Part shown: one piece after another, positions 1-8,771 of the stretch | Numbering within the stretch: position 1 is the first letter of the stretch | How the letters are laid out: every line of letters begins with the position of its first letter | Source of the DNA: DATLXH01 sp035576005 | GTDB lineage: Bacteria; Acidobacteriota; Thermoanaerobaculia; Gp7-AA8 | DNA: 23,599 bases | Assembly (NCBI GenBank): GCA_035576005.1 | Contig: DATLXH010000053.1 | Span: 1 to 23,599 of the forward strand | Direction of reading: 5' to 3' | The notes under the pieces: generated by a model | The model's input: the letters and a program-made list of their open reading frames with translations, nothing else | What the model was told of the DNA's origin: nothing | Databases searched by the model: none | Position numbers and translations under genes: made by a program

Positions 1-80
1 ACGACGCAGTTACGGTCAGCTTCAGTCAATGAACGTTTGACCAGAAAGGACTTTCACCCTTCTGCTCGCGTGCGCTTTCG

Positions 81-146
81 GGCGCACCTCCCGGTCGCTT
101 ACGCGACCACCCTCTCCCCGCCGGGGAGAGGGATTCGCCCCTCCCA
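81..146. repeat. Dispersed palindromic repeat, copy 1
   Basis: This non-coding stretch holds two adjacent perfect palindromes. One has a 6-bp stem (93-98 with 103-108, arm GGTCGC) and one has a 10-bp stem (110-119 with 123-132, arm CCCTCTCCCC). The same two modules recur in reverse orientation at about 12963-13038, so this is a dispersed repeat rather than a gene-specific terminator. It lies upstream of the NHL-repeat gene. No coding sequence is supported in bases 1-225. Confidence 0.7.
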
Positions 147-210
147 TGGTGCCATATGGACGGTACGCCCAGGTCCTTCCCCCTCTTAACCGCACAGCAT
201 AGTTATCGCC

Positions 211-216
211 TACAAT
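211..216 (+). promoter_or_regulatory. Possible -10 box (TACAAT) just upstream of a GTG start
   Basis: TACAAT matches the sigma-70 -10 consensus at five of six positions. It ends only nine bases before the GTG at 226. No good -35 hexamer is visible at 16-18 bp. If used, transcription would start at or within a few bases of the start codon, giving a leaderless or near-leaderless mRNA. That would fit the absence of a Shine-Dalgarno sequence before 226. Confidence 0.35.
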
Positions 217-225
217 CAACGAACC

Positions 226-3200
226 GTGATCACCCTTCAGAAGCGAAACCTCGTTCTCGGCTGCGTCCTTGCGCTCCTCGGCACAACCGGACTTCTCTCA
301 GCGCAGTCGATCTTTACCGTCGCTGGCGGCGGCACCGACGACGGGAAGCTCGCCACGGAGCTCAACATCGACCCGCGTGCGCTGCTCTTTGATTCGACCG
401 GCACGCTCTATTTCTCGGAGGTGTCGGGCCGGGTCAGGAAAATCGATCCCGCCACGCGCAAAGTTACGACGATCGCCGGCAACGGTGCCGGCGGGTTCAG
501 TGGCGATGGAGGAATCGGTCCGAACGCCACCCTCAAAGAACCGCATGGGATCGCACGCGACGCGGCCGGGAACCTTTACATCGCGGACTACGGCAACAAC
601 CTGATCCGCCGGGTCGACACGAACGGGATCATCACCACCTTCGCAGGTGGGGGCATGCAGCCGTCAGGCGAGATCGGCGAGAACGTGGTGGCGACAAAAG
701 CTGTGCTGTCGGGACCCTGGGGCATGGTCATTGACCGCGGCTACCTCTACTTCACCGAGCTCAACTTCGATGGAAGTCGCATCCGTCGCATCAAGCTCGA
801 CACGCAGATCATCGAGACCTACGCCGGGCCGAAGGATATGAGGGGTCCGGGGTTTGCCGGCGACGATGGCCCGGCTTCCTCCGCGAGATTCGATGGCCCC
901 CTCGGCATCACAGCGGACGCGGCGGGTAATCTCTTCATTTCGGATTCCGTGAACCAGCGGATTCGCAGGATCGAGCTCGCGACAGGCACGATCACCACAT
1001 GGCTGATGCTGGACGCCCGCCCGTTCGGTCTGGCGCACGATCGCAATGGTCATCTCATCGTTTCCCTCGACGATGGCTCGATCCGCAGGGTCGACAAAAC
1101 CACCCGCGAGGTCACGACGCTCCGACGCAATCTGTATCTGCCACTGAGCGTCGCCGTCAATTCCGAAAACAATATCTTTTACTTCAACCTCTCCCCAGCC
1201 CTCATCTTCCGACTCGATCCTCAGGGAAATGAGACGATCTATGCGGGCGGAGGGAACTATGTCGGGGATGGACTGCTCGCAGTGTCCGCCATCCTTCACC
1301 GACCCAACGGCGTGGCGCTCGATAAGGCGGGAAATCTCTACATCGCCGACAGCAGCAACAATCTTCTAAGGCGCGTCAGCAAAGACGGCCTCATATCCAC
1401 GGTGGCCGGCAAGGTGGGTTCCTTCTACGTAGACGACCAGGAAGGAAAGGACGCGAAAGATGCGGTAGTCGGTGGCATCCTCGATGTCGCCATCGACTCT
1501 GTCGGGAACCTCTACACTGCAGATCCACACAACAATCGCGTCTGGAAGATTGACCTCGCGGGAAAGATCACGTCGTACGCGGGAAACCCCGATCCGAATA
1601 AAGGTCTGGCAGAAGGAAAGCTCGCCACGGAAGCCACCGTGCGTCCGACGGCGATTGCGTTCGACGCGCAGGACAATCTCTACATCACCGTCCCGACAGA
1701 GTTTCGCGTCCGCAAGGTCGACGCGAAAACGAAAATCATCACTACTGTCGCCGGCAACGGCATGGAAGGATCACTGGGCGATGGCGGACCGGCCACGGCT
1801 GCTCAGCTACGCTCCCCGGATGGAGTAGCCGTCGATGGAGCGGGCAATCTGTACATCGCGGACTCGCTGAACGGGACGATCCGAAAGGTTGATCGGAGCG
1901 GAACGATCTCGCCATTCGCTGGTGGGGGCCAGCCGCCTGGCGACAGCAATGGCGACGGCCTGGCCGCGACCTCTGCACGGATGGCACCGGCCCACCTCGC
2001 CATCGATCGCGTCCGCAACACCCTCTTCCTGATCGATCGCGGAACGCAGCGGCTCCGGAAGATCGATCTCACTACGAACATCATTTCGACTGTCGCAGGA
2101 TCCGCCAACTACGTCAACGAGACCGATTTCGCAGGGGACAATGGCGCCGCCACCGCGGCCAGACTGAACTTCGGATACGAGCTCGGCGGGGTTGCGGTCG
2201 ATCCGGCGGGTAATGTCTTTTTCTCCGACACGTCCAACAATCGAATCCGCGCGGTTTTCGCGTGTGTGGATCTGACGGCACCGGAGCTCATCTCACCGGC
2301 CAACTCCGCTACCAACGTTGCCACGGCGCCCACGCTCTCATGGAGCAAGGTTCCCGGCGCCTTCCGCTATGACGTGTTCCTGGGACGAAATGCAGCCGAC
2401 ACCCGCATCGCGTCGGACGTAAGTGAGACCTCGATCAGTCCCGCCAATCTGCAGCCCTCTACTCAGTACGTATGGAAAGTGGTCGCAAAGGGGGACCCCT
2501 TCTGCACCCCACAGCGCACTGCATCCTCAGTGACGCGAACCTTCACGACGGGCGGGGTCTGCGCGGCCAGTCCGTTCAACCTCATCTCACCCGCCGATGG
2601 GGCCGACGTGCCTTCCTCCCCTGTGGATCTGGTGTGGGAGGCTTCGGCCGGTGCCGATAGCTACGATGTCTATCTGGGTTCTACCAACCCACCGACGCTG
2701 ATCGCTTCCGGTGTGAAATCGACACGCTATTCAGCGGGCACTCTCACCGGGAGACTGTTCTGGCGCGTTGTTGCTCATGCATCGTGCGACGCGACGGAGA
2801 CCTACTCTTCACCAATCCGGAGCTTCTCCGTTTTGCCCGGAACCGCAACCTGTGTTCCTCCTCCTCTCGTCATCACTCCGACGTTCCCGGCCCCGGGACA
2901 AACGGGCGTCGCCACCGATGTGACGCTCACGTGGACTGCGAGCGGTGCCGCTTCCGAGTTCGAGGTCTATTTCGGCACCACCTCGACGCCCCCACTCCTC
3001 ACGACAGTCGCATCTTTAACGCAGCGAGTTGAATCACTCGCGCCTGGAACGACCTACTTCTGGCGGGTAGCCGGCAAGAGCAGCTGCCCGTCAGGCCCGG
3101 GTGGCACGTCTATCGTCTCGACATTCACGACTCGAACAGCGTGCGTAACCCCTGGCTCAACCAGAATCCTTTTCGTTCCAACCACCGTTGCCGCTGGCGC

Positions 3201-5793
3201 AACGTACACGGTCGTATGGTCACCCGCTGAGGGCCTCGAGAGCGATGGCGGCTATCTCATCGAGCGGTCGCTCTCGCCGTCATTCACGACGATCTTCGAC
3301 AGTCAGATCGCCAGCTCCACCGCCGCTTCCTTTGTCGCAGAGTCGCCTGGTACTTACTTCCATCGTGTCCAGGCAATCTCGGGATGCGACCCTGCTCGCA
3401 GGGGCCCGCTATCGGAAGCGCTTCCTGTCAGCGTCGTCGCTGCCCGCGCAAACGTGATCTTCACCGTGCAGCCACAAGCGGTCGTCACTTCGCTGGGCGA
3501 GCGGCTCGAGGACAAATCGGGCAGCTTCACTCTCGAGAACGTCGGCAGCGACGCGCTGCAGGTGATCGTTGGGAGACAGGAGATCGACTCTGTCCCATTC
3601 TTCTCAATCGCGGATCCACAAGGAAGGGACGCAGCGTTCGTGACGCTCGAGCCGCGCCGTCCACGCACGTTCAACATTCGATACTCCGGACCGCCCAACA
3701 ACACTTCCGGCTCGTATCAGGGAGTGGTGTTCGTAGCAGCAACAGGGCAGGGACTCGCGGTCACGCCGTACGCATTCGTCAATCTCAAGATCGGAGGGAC
3801 CGCAGCTCCGGCGCCTCAATTCGTGATTGCGGGCACCGTTACAGACTACGCGGCATTTCCAGGTCACGCGGGCGACGATGCCGGGAGACGGCCGCTCGAG
3901 ATCGGAATCCGAAACAGCGGCAGCACTCCGATGGAGCTCGCCGCAGAGATCGGACCCGAAGTGTGGCTGGTCCCCGAACCGTCATGGAATGCCCAGCCTG
4001 TGGCACCAGGCACAATACGCAACGTGAAGCTGTACACACAGCGGGCGCGCGCACCGAACGGGTCAGCACTGCCGCGATACACCTACTTCACGGTTCGTAC
4101 TCGTGACGGTTCGTCGTCGCGGCTGCTCGTACAGGACAACGATCTTCTCGAGTCGGGGTCCGGCCGAACCTCGCGACTGCCGCTTTCATCGCGCTCATTC
4201 ATCGTTCCCGAGATCCTCAGCCGCACCATCAGCGAGGGAAGACAACTGGTTTCCCGCTTGCGCCTGAGCAACGTCGGCAGCGACGCCGTCACAGTCGAAC
4301 TGCTCTTCACTCCGTCGCAAAGTGATGGATTCAATCAGCAGGAGGTTGCCCGCGCGGTGGTTGTGGTCCCGGCAAACGACGTCGTCACGCTCACCGATCC
4401 ACTCGTTCAGGTTTTCGGACGAAGCCGGTCCCAGCAGGGACAAGTCGAAGTTCGCGTGCCTCGGGAGAGGCTCGGACTCATCAGTGTCAGCTCCGCGCAC
4501 GTGACCATTCCGGCAGCAGGCGGCTTCGTCATACCGACGCTCAATCGCGGGGAGGGTGCGCGCGTGAACGCACCTCACGTTCTTCTGGGATTCAGCTCGT
4601 CTGCCACGGTCCCGGCAGCTCTCGTACTCGTTGAGACGAGCGGAGCGGATCGCGCCACCGGACGCGCGACGCTATTCAATCAATCGGGCGACCGGATGGG
4701 TGAGACGAACTTTACCCTCCAGCGCTACGGCTACTCTCGTATCGAGGACGCGCTTGCCTCGCTGGGGAGTCCCTCTGCAGTAAGTGGCGATCGCATTGAA
4801 ATCACGGTGGATTCTGGTGGTGGGTCAGTGACTGCTCTCGCGTTTGTGGGCGTGGCCAGCGGTGCCGTCAGCGTGAGCCGTGCAGTCAACGAAGCCGTCA
4901 CGGCGTCGGCTCTTACGCAGGCATTCTGGAAGGGAATCAGCGCGACCGGTCCTGTCACGATCACGACGGTTGTTCCAATTCTTCCTGCGTCTACGACCGC
5001 GGGGGCCAAACCTTCATACCAGACCACCCTGACGCTCAGCGCCCCGCGCGGATCCGAGGCCCGGTTCGTGGTCCGGTTTCGTGACGCGCTGACGGGTGTC
5101 GGCGCTGCGCCGCAAACCATTACAGTGGCAGGCGGCGTTACCAGGACGTTCACCAACGTCATTTCCGAGCTGTTCAGCCTGCCTCCGACTGTCGCGGGGA
5201 GCGTCTTCGTCGATGCACCTTCGAACGGCAAAGTCTATGCGGTTCTCCAGTCCATCGCCGGCAGCTCTCCCCTGCCCGCGCCCTCCGGGGTCCTCGCACT
5301 TCCAACCACGTTATCCGAGTCGTTAACGAGTGCGCTCGGATCCGCAAAACGACCGCTCTTCGTCGAAGGGCTCGAGCAATCGATCGATCCAGGTCGTGGA
5401 TCGCGTTGGAGGCTTCTACTCAATGAGCTGGCCGGCGCGACCGGATCGGTGAATGTTCGACTCTACGAGGCGGGCAACCGCACCCGACCGATCGCCGAGC
5501 GCGATATCCGAATCACTGCCTTTCAGCAGCTCGACCTCGACACTGTCTTTGCATCACTCGGACTTGATGCCGCAGACCGGAGAAAGGACCGGACGAACGT
5601 TCAATGCGTCGTCACGGCCGTGTCGGGATCCGCACGCGTAGCGGCATCGGCCGTGTCGGTCGACAACGTGACGGGCGATACGAAAGTCTTCGCGCTCGTC
5701 CCGAGTGTGGGATCCGCGACACCAGGCGTCAACCTCGTTACACCACTGTCTCCTAAGAGTGTAAACAGCAGGCGACGCGCAGTCGGGCGTTAG
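226..5793 (+). CDS. Secreted NHL-repeat / Fn3-like multidomain protein
   Basis: This 1855-residue protein is probably exported and extracellular or surface-located. Residues 1-27 form a signal peptide (basic LQKRN, hydrophobic LVLGCVLALLG, then LLSAQS). Residues about 40-680 contain around twelve NHL-type units. They show the recurring pattern of P-x-G-[IV]-A-x-D, then G-N-L-Y-I-A-D, then [IV]-R-[KR]-[VI]-D, then T-[IV]-A-G. Twelve units would fit two six-bladed beta-propellers. From about 683 there are four beta-sandwich, Fn3-like modules starting near 683, 778, 875 and 973, each opened by a Cys-containing segment (CVDLTAPEL, CAASPFNL, CVPPPL, CVTPG). Residues about 1073-1855 are beta-rich, with two copies of an LxNVGSDA motif; I recognise no named family there. 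The GTG at 226 is the first possible start after an in-frame TAA at 187. There is no enzymatic motif; binding or adhesion is an inference. Proteins of this build are common in Acidobacteriota. Confidence 0.88.
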   Translation: MITLQKRNLVLGCVLALLGTTGLLSAQSIFTVAGGGTDDGKLATELNIDPRALLFDSTGTLYFSEVSGRVRKIDPATRKVTTIAGNGAGGFSGDGGIGPNATLKEPHGIARDAAGNLYIADYGNNLIRRVDTNGIITTFAGGGMQPSGEIGENVVATKAVLSGPWGMVIDRGYLYFTELNFDGSRIRRIKLDTQIIETYAGPKDMRGPGFAGDDGPASSARFDGPLGITADAAGNLFISDSVNQRIRRIELATGTITTWLMLDARPFGLAHDRNGHLIVSLDDGSIRRVDKTTREVTTLRRNLYLPLSVAVNSENNIFYFNLSPALIFRLDPQGNETIYAGGGNYVGDGLLAVSAILHRPNGVALDKAGNLYIADSSNNLLRRVSKDGLISTVAGKVGSFYVDDQEGKDAKDAVVGGILDVAIDSVGNLYTADPHNNRVWKIDLAGKITSYAGNPDPNKGLAEGKLATEATVRPTAIAFDAQDNLYITVPTEFRVRKVDAKTKIITTVAGNGMEGSLGDGGPATAAQLRSPDGVAVDGAGNLYIADSLNGTIRKVDRSGTISPFAGGGQPPGDSNGDGLAATSARMAPAHLAIDRVRNTLFLIDRGTQRLRKIDLTTNIISTVAGSANYVNETDFAGDNGAATAARLNFGYELGGVAVDPAGNVFFSDTSNNRIRAVFACVDLTAPELISPANSATNVATAPTLSWSKVPGAFRYDVFLGRNAADTRIASDVSETSISPANLQPSTQYVWKVVAKGDPFCTPQRTASSVTRTFTTGGVCAASPFNLISPADGADVPSSPVDLVWEASAGADSYDVYLGSTNPPTLIASGVKSTRYSAGTLTGRLFWRVVAHASCDATETYSSPIRSFSVLPGTATCVPPPLVITPTFPAPGQTGVATDVTLTWTASGAASEFEVYFGTTSTPPLLTTVASLTQRVESLAPGTTYFWRVAGKSSCPSGPGGTSIVSTFTTRTACVTPGSTRILFVPTTVAAGATYTVVWSPAEGLESDGGYLIERSLSPSFTTIFDSQIASSTAASFVAESPGTYFHRVQAISGCDPARRGPLSEALPVSVVAARANVIFTVQPQAVVTSLGERLEDKSGSFTLENVGSDALQVIVGRQEIDSVPFFSIADPQGRDAAFVTLEPRRPRTFNIRYSGPPNNTSGSYQGVVFVAATGQGLAVTPYAFVNLKIGGTAAPAPQFVIAGTVTDYAAFPGHAGDDAGRRPLEIGIRNSGSTPMELAAEIGPEVWLVPEPSWNAQPVAPGTIRNVKLYTQRARAPNGSALPRYTYFTVRTRDGSSSRLLVQDNDLLESGSGRTSRLPLSSRSFIVPEILSRTISEGRQLVSRLRLSNVGSDAVTVELLFTPSQSDGFNQQEVARAVVVVPANDVVTLTDPLVQVFGRSRSQQGQVEVRVPRERLGLISVSSAHVTIPAAGGFVIPTLNRGEGARVNAPHVLLGFSSSATVPAALVLVETSGADRATGRATLFNQSGDRMGETNFTLQRYGYSRIEDALASLGSPSAVSGDRIEITVDSGGGSVTALAFVGVASGAVSVSRAVNEAVTASALTQAFWKGISATGPVTITTVVPILPASTTAGAKPSYQTTLTLSAPRGSEARFVVRFRDALTGVGAAPQTITVAGGVTRTFTNVISELFSLPPTVAGSVFVDAPSNGKVYAVLQSIAGSSPLPAPSGVLALPTTLSESLTSALGSAKRPLFVEGLEQSIDPGRGSRWRLLLNELAGATGSVNVRLYEAGNRTRPIAERDIRITAFQQLDLDTVFASLGLDAADRRKDRTNVQCVVTAVSGSARVAASAVSVDNVTGDTKVFALVPSVGSATPGVNLVTPLSPKSVNSRRRAVGR

Positions 5794-5862
5794 CCGGATT
5801 CTTCAATAGCGTCGCTCATCTCTCACCTGAATTTTTAGGGAGTCAGCCGGGTTGGTGTCGGC

Positions 5863-6450
5863 ATGATGATTCCCTCAGCTGATGACCTCTCTCTTTCCGT
5901 GTCCTCGCCAGAGCGACTCGAAGCCGTAGAGGCAACCGGACTGCTCGACAGTCCCATGGAAGAGTCATTCGACCGCCTGACACGGCTCGCCGCGAAACTG
6001 ATCGGTGCCCCGGTGACATTTGTTTCGGTGGTGGCCGCGGGGCGCGACTTTTACAAATCCTGCTTTGGCTTTCCCGAACCTCTCGCGACGGTACGGGAAC
6101 TGAAGGGCACGACCTTCTGTCATTACGCGCTGATGTCGAAAGGGCCGCTGATCATCGAGAACACTCTCGATAATCCAATCTACCGGAACGTCCCGACAGT
6201 CGAATCACTCGGTGTACGTGCTTATCTTGGTGTGCCACTGATCGACGATTCGGGTCAAGCTCTCGGGTCTTTCTGTGCCATCGACTTCAAGCCTCGCCAC
6301 TGGACTCCGCTCGACGTTGAGGTCATGCAGGAGCTCAGCGCATCGACCCTGCGTGAGATCGAGTTGAGGAGCGCTCTCGAAAAGCTCCGCGGTAGCGAAG
6401 AGCGCTTTCGCGCTGCCGCCGGTGCCGCATCCGACGTGATCTGGAGCTGA
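5863..6450 (+). CDS. Sensor kinase N-terminal fragment: GAF domain and start of PAS (frameshifted)
   Basis: This 195-residue reading frame is the first part of a sensor histidine kinase. Residues about 20-165 form a GAF domain, including the segments GAPVTFVSVVAAGRDFYKS, GTTFCHYAL and LGVPLIDDSGQALGSFCAID. A short coiled-coil linker (REIELRSALEKLRGSEERFRAAA) follows, then the opening of a PAS domain, SDVIWS. The frame ends in TGA at 6448-6450, in the middle of the first PAS strand. Reading continues without a break in the next frame from 6450 (N-L-K-S-E-T-V-W-V-S-E-G-Y), which is exactly the expected PAS continuation after a Trp. Adding one G to the TGA would restore a single protein of about 541 residues. 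As it stands this is a truncated GAF-only product or half of a pseudogene. The ATG at 5863 is followed by another ATG; no strong ribosome site is close. Confidence 0.8.
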   Translation: MMIPSADDLSLSVSSPERLEAVEATGLLDSPMEESFDRLTRLAAKLIGAPVTFVSVVAAGRDFYKSCFGFPEPLATVRELKGTTFCHYALMSKGPLIIENTLDNPIYRNVPTVESLGVRAYLGVPLIDDSGQALGSFCAIDFKPRHWTPLDVEVMQELSASTLREIELRSALEKLRGSEERFRAAAGAASDVIWS

Positions 6451-6453
6451 ATC
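6445..6453 (+). other. Frameshift site inside the sensor kinase
   Basis: The sequence reads AGC TGA ATC in the upstream frame. One inserted base after the TG gives AGC TGG AAT C, encoding S-W-N-L and joining the two kinase halves. No slippery heptamer of the X-XXY-YYZ type is present, so programmed frameshifting is not supported. A real deletion or a sequencing/assembly error are the two live explanations. Confidence 0.8.
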
Positions 6454-6473
6454 TCAAATCTGAAACTGTATGG

Positions 6474-7487
6474 GTGAGCGAGGGTTACACCCAATGTTTC
6501 GGTCATCCCCATGGCGATCTGACACTGGCGGACTGGGCTGAGCACATCCATCCGAATGTCCGCGAGCGCGTGTTGACGGAGATCGGAGGCACAGTCAACA
6601 TGCCGGACGCAAAGGTGGAGATCGAATATCCGTTCCGCGATCACCAGCAACTCGACCACATGATCGTTCATCGCGGAGTACTGATGCGCGACCGGGCGGG
6701 GCGGCCGATCAAGTTGACCGGCGCTATGACCGACGTTACAGAGCGTCTACGCGCCCTCCGGCAAATCGAGGAGGTCAAGCGGGTTGTCGGGCTTGGCCAG
6801 GTTGCTACTTCGATGGCGCACGAATTCAACAATGTTTTGATGGGCATTCAACCTTTTGCGGAGCTCATCCCTCGCCAGGCCCCCGGCAACGTAGCGATCA
6901 AGGATGCGGTGACCCGGATTCAGCACACGATTGCCCGCGGGAAACGAATTACCGGGGACATCCTTAGGTATACACGAGAGACGAAGCCGGAACCGGTGGA
7001 AGTTTCTGCTAAGAGATGGCTCGAGCACCTCGAACGGGAAGCACGAAAAGTGATGGGAGATGCCATTGAGATGCGGTTCATCCCTCCGCCGTCGCACATT
7101 CAAATGTCGGCAGATTCCGAGCAGCTGACCCATGTGGCCATCGCCCTGTTGTTGAACGCCCGCGACGCTGCACGACCGGGTGGGCAGGTGGACGTTTTCA
7201 CAACAGAAGACAGATCCTTCGAGCCTCCTTCCATCAAGGATCCCGCTTCCTATGTACACTTCTGCGTCAGGGATGATGGTGCGGGGATCGCCGAGACAGA
7301 TCTCAACCAGATTTTCAACCCGCTCTTTACTACGAAACGCGGTTCTACCGGACTCGGTCTGACGGTCGCGATGCAGATCGTCAACGCGCACGGCGGGCAA
7401 CTTTTCGTTGAGAGTGAGTTGGGGAAAGGATCCAAGTTTCACATGTTCATTCCTCGAACCCTGGACCGGGCGATCGACCTTCTTTAG
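6474..7487 (+). CDS. Sensor histidine kinase C-terminal part: PAS, HisKA, HATPase
   Basis: This 337-residue frame is the remainder of the kinase started at 5863. Residues 1-90 complete a PAS fold of the PAS_3 type, including VEIEYPFRD and GRPIKLTGAMTDVTER. The HisKA dimerisation helix carries the phospho-acceptor in SMAHEFNN, with His116 as the predicted phosphorylation site. The ATPase domain shows an N-box (LLLNARDAAR), a G1 box (DDGAGI), an F-box (NPLFTTK) and a G2 box (GSTGLGL), so the catalytic parts look intact. The frame has no stop between 6450 and the GTG at 6474, and the PAS match begins upstream of 6474. The GTG is therefore only a bookkeeping start. No receiver domain is fused. 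Its partner regulator is not adjacent; the nearest receiver gene is at 14949. Without the frame break this would be a 541-residue cytoplasmic GAF-PAS kinase. Confidence 0.85.
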   Translation: MSEGYTQCFGHPHGDLTLADWAEHIHPNVRERVLTEIGGTVNMPDAKVEIEYPFRDHQQLDHMIVHRGVLMRDRAGRPIKLTGAMTDVTERLRALRQIEEVKRVVGLGQVATSMAHEFNNVLMGIQPFAELIPRQAPGNVAIKDAVTRIQHTIARGKRITGDILRYTRETKPEPVEVSAKRWLEHLEREARKVMGDAIEMRFIPPPSHIQMSADSEQLTHVAIALLLNARDAARPGGQVDVFTTEDRSFEPPSIKDPASYVHFCVRDDGAGIAETDLNQIFNPLFTTKRGSTGLGLTVAMQIVNAHGGQLFVESELGKGSKFHMFIPRTLDRAIDLL

Positions 7488-7790
7488 GGCCGCTTCCGTC
7501 AGGACGGATGGGCCTTCTCAACCCGAGCTCCGATCCTCGGCTTCCTCCCTCTCTCAGCGACACAGGCGCCGAGTGATGCCTATCACCTCGACGCCCTCGT
7601 GATGAACGTCATCTCGGCGTACGAGCGTCTTACCGATGTCAACGGCGTCGTACCGCCTGGGTTCGAGACCTCGAGAAAAGGGTCGAAGATCGCCGCGCCG
7701 TCGGAGAGTTCGATCACGCGTCCCTCTCACCAGGGTTGGTAAGGCATCCCGCCCTTGCTTGCGAACAGGTCGGCAATGCTCCTAAACAGG
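7488..7790. other. Gene-poor gap with possible gene debris
   Basis: I see no intact gene here. On the plus strand, bases about 7576-7737 read as a short open stretch with helix-like content (YHLDALVMNVISAYERL). On the minus strand, about 7720-7586 reads as a 45-residue frame containing LEVSNPGG, which recalls a motif in divergent AAA/Schlafen-type ATP-binding proteins. Neither frame has a proper start and they overlap, so at most one could be a decayed remnant. I do not assign a function. Confidence 0.25.
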
Positions 7791-7816
7791 AACGGCCAGC
7801 ATCTCTGCTGGCCGTT
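7791..7816 (-). terminator. Hairpin downstream of tRNA-fMet, probable terminator
   Basis: A perfect 11-bp stem (7791-7801 with 7806-7816, arm AACGGCCAGCA) closes a four-base loop. It lies 14 bases past the 3' end of the minus-strand tRNA. The minus-strand sequence after it is only mildly T-rich (CCTGTTT), so termination is likely but not textbook. Confidence 0.6.
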
Positions 7817-7827
7817 CAACCGCTTGC

Positions 7828-7907
<80 letters not shown>

Positions 7908-8080
7908 ATAAGAATCTAAAGGCCTAGTTGCGAGACCCTGTGTTGGAAGGCGCTCCGGAGAACCGAGGGACCTGGAGGAGGATTCCCAAAACGGAGCCTT
8001 CGTTTGAAGAGTGCGCATTATCCCCGTCAGCAGTGACTCCGTCAAGGGACCTTTCTGCACCCGGCACAGTCAGGTTCGAG

Positions 8081-8713
8081 TTACCTGCCTGCTGGAGGAG
8101 TGACGACTTCGGGGGCCTTTTTCACGACTTCGAGGTCAAAAACGACATCGACGTCGTTCGCTACCATGAGGCCACCCTCGTCCATCGTCCTGCTCCAGCT
8201 GACCCCAAAGTCCTGGCGGTTGACCCTGGTCGAAGCCTTGATTCCCATGTGGACACCGCCGCGACCCTTGACCTGCGGGCTGATCGAATCGACCGTCAGG
8301 GTCACTGGTCTGGTCACGCCGTGCATGGTCAGGTCGCCAAGCACTTTGAGCTTGCCGCCCTTCTTGATTGCCGCCATGACTTTCTTTGATTTGAACGTGA
8401 TCGACGGATATTTTTCCACGTCGAAAAAGTCGGCGCCCTTCAGGTGCTTGTCACGATTCGCATTGTCGGTGTTGATCGTCGCCGCATCGATGGAGACGTC
8501 TACGAGCGCGTTCTGTGGTTGCCTGGGGTCGCCCACGATCGTTCCCGAGACCATGCCGAAGCGGCCCGCAGCATCGGAGATCATCATGTGCCGAACCGAG
8601 AAGCGGGCACTCGAGTGAGCGCTGTCGATGGTCCAGGTGCCGCTCTGCGCGAGAGAAGCCGCGGCAGTGAGAAGTAAGAGTCCGAGTGAGAGTGAGAGTG
8701 ATTTCGATCGCAT
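8081..8713 (-). CDS. YceI-family periplasmic protein
   Basis: This 210-residue protein has a Sec signal peptide at residues 1-22 (MRSKSLSLSLGLLLLTAAASLAQS). A YceI-type lipocalin-like beta-barrel fills the rest: WTIDSAHSSARFSVRHMMIS at the start, then DVSIDAATINTDNANRDKHLKGADFFDVEKYPSITFKS split over the middle, then LGDLTMHGVTRPVTL. Family members bind polyisoprenoid-like lipids in the periplasm, and the length is typical. The ATG at 8713 is preceded by GGAGGA six bases upstream, so the start is secure. A palindromic repeat element begins 58 bp upstream and may influence expression. The segment 7908-8080 between it and the tRNA shows nothing recognisable. Confidence 0.93.
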   Translation of the reverse strand: MRSKSLSLSLGLLLLTAAASLAQSGTWTIDSAHSSARFSVRHMMISDAAGRFGMVSGTIVGDPRQPQNALVDVSIDAATINTDNANRDKHLKGADFFDVEKYPSITFKSKKVMAAIKKGGKLKVLGDLTMHGVTRPVTLTVDSISPQVKGRGGVHMGIKASTRVNRQDFGVSWSRTMDEGGLMVANDVDVVFDLEVVKKAPEVVTPPAGR

Positions 8714-8771
8714 GATTCCTCCGTTTCGTGTTGCGAACCGCGAACCGCGGCAAAACGTTCCTCGGCGCGCC

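Noticed and set aside
664..1299. Long minus-strand open frame (211 codons) opposite the NHL protein
   Set aside because: It is an antisense shadow: the plus strand carries clear NHL repeats, and the antisense product is full of Arg/Asp/Val low-information sequence with no motif.
6441..6474. Programmed ribosomal frameshift between the two kinase frames
   Set aside because: No slippery heptamer, upstream Shine-Dalgarno-like element or downstream pseudoknot is visible; a missing base explains the data more simply.
6747..7442. Minus-strand open frame of 231 codons opposite the kinase
   Set aside because: It overlaps the HisKA and ATPase motifs on the plus strand and has no recognisable features of its own.
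7586..7720. Calling a Schlafen/AAA-type pseudogene from the minus-strand LEVSNPGG segment
   Set aside because: Only one short motif matches, the frame is 45 codons, and a plus-strand frame over the same bases is equally plausible.
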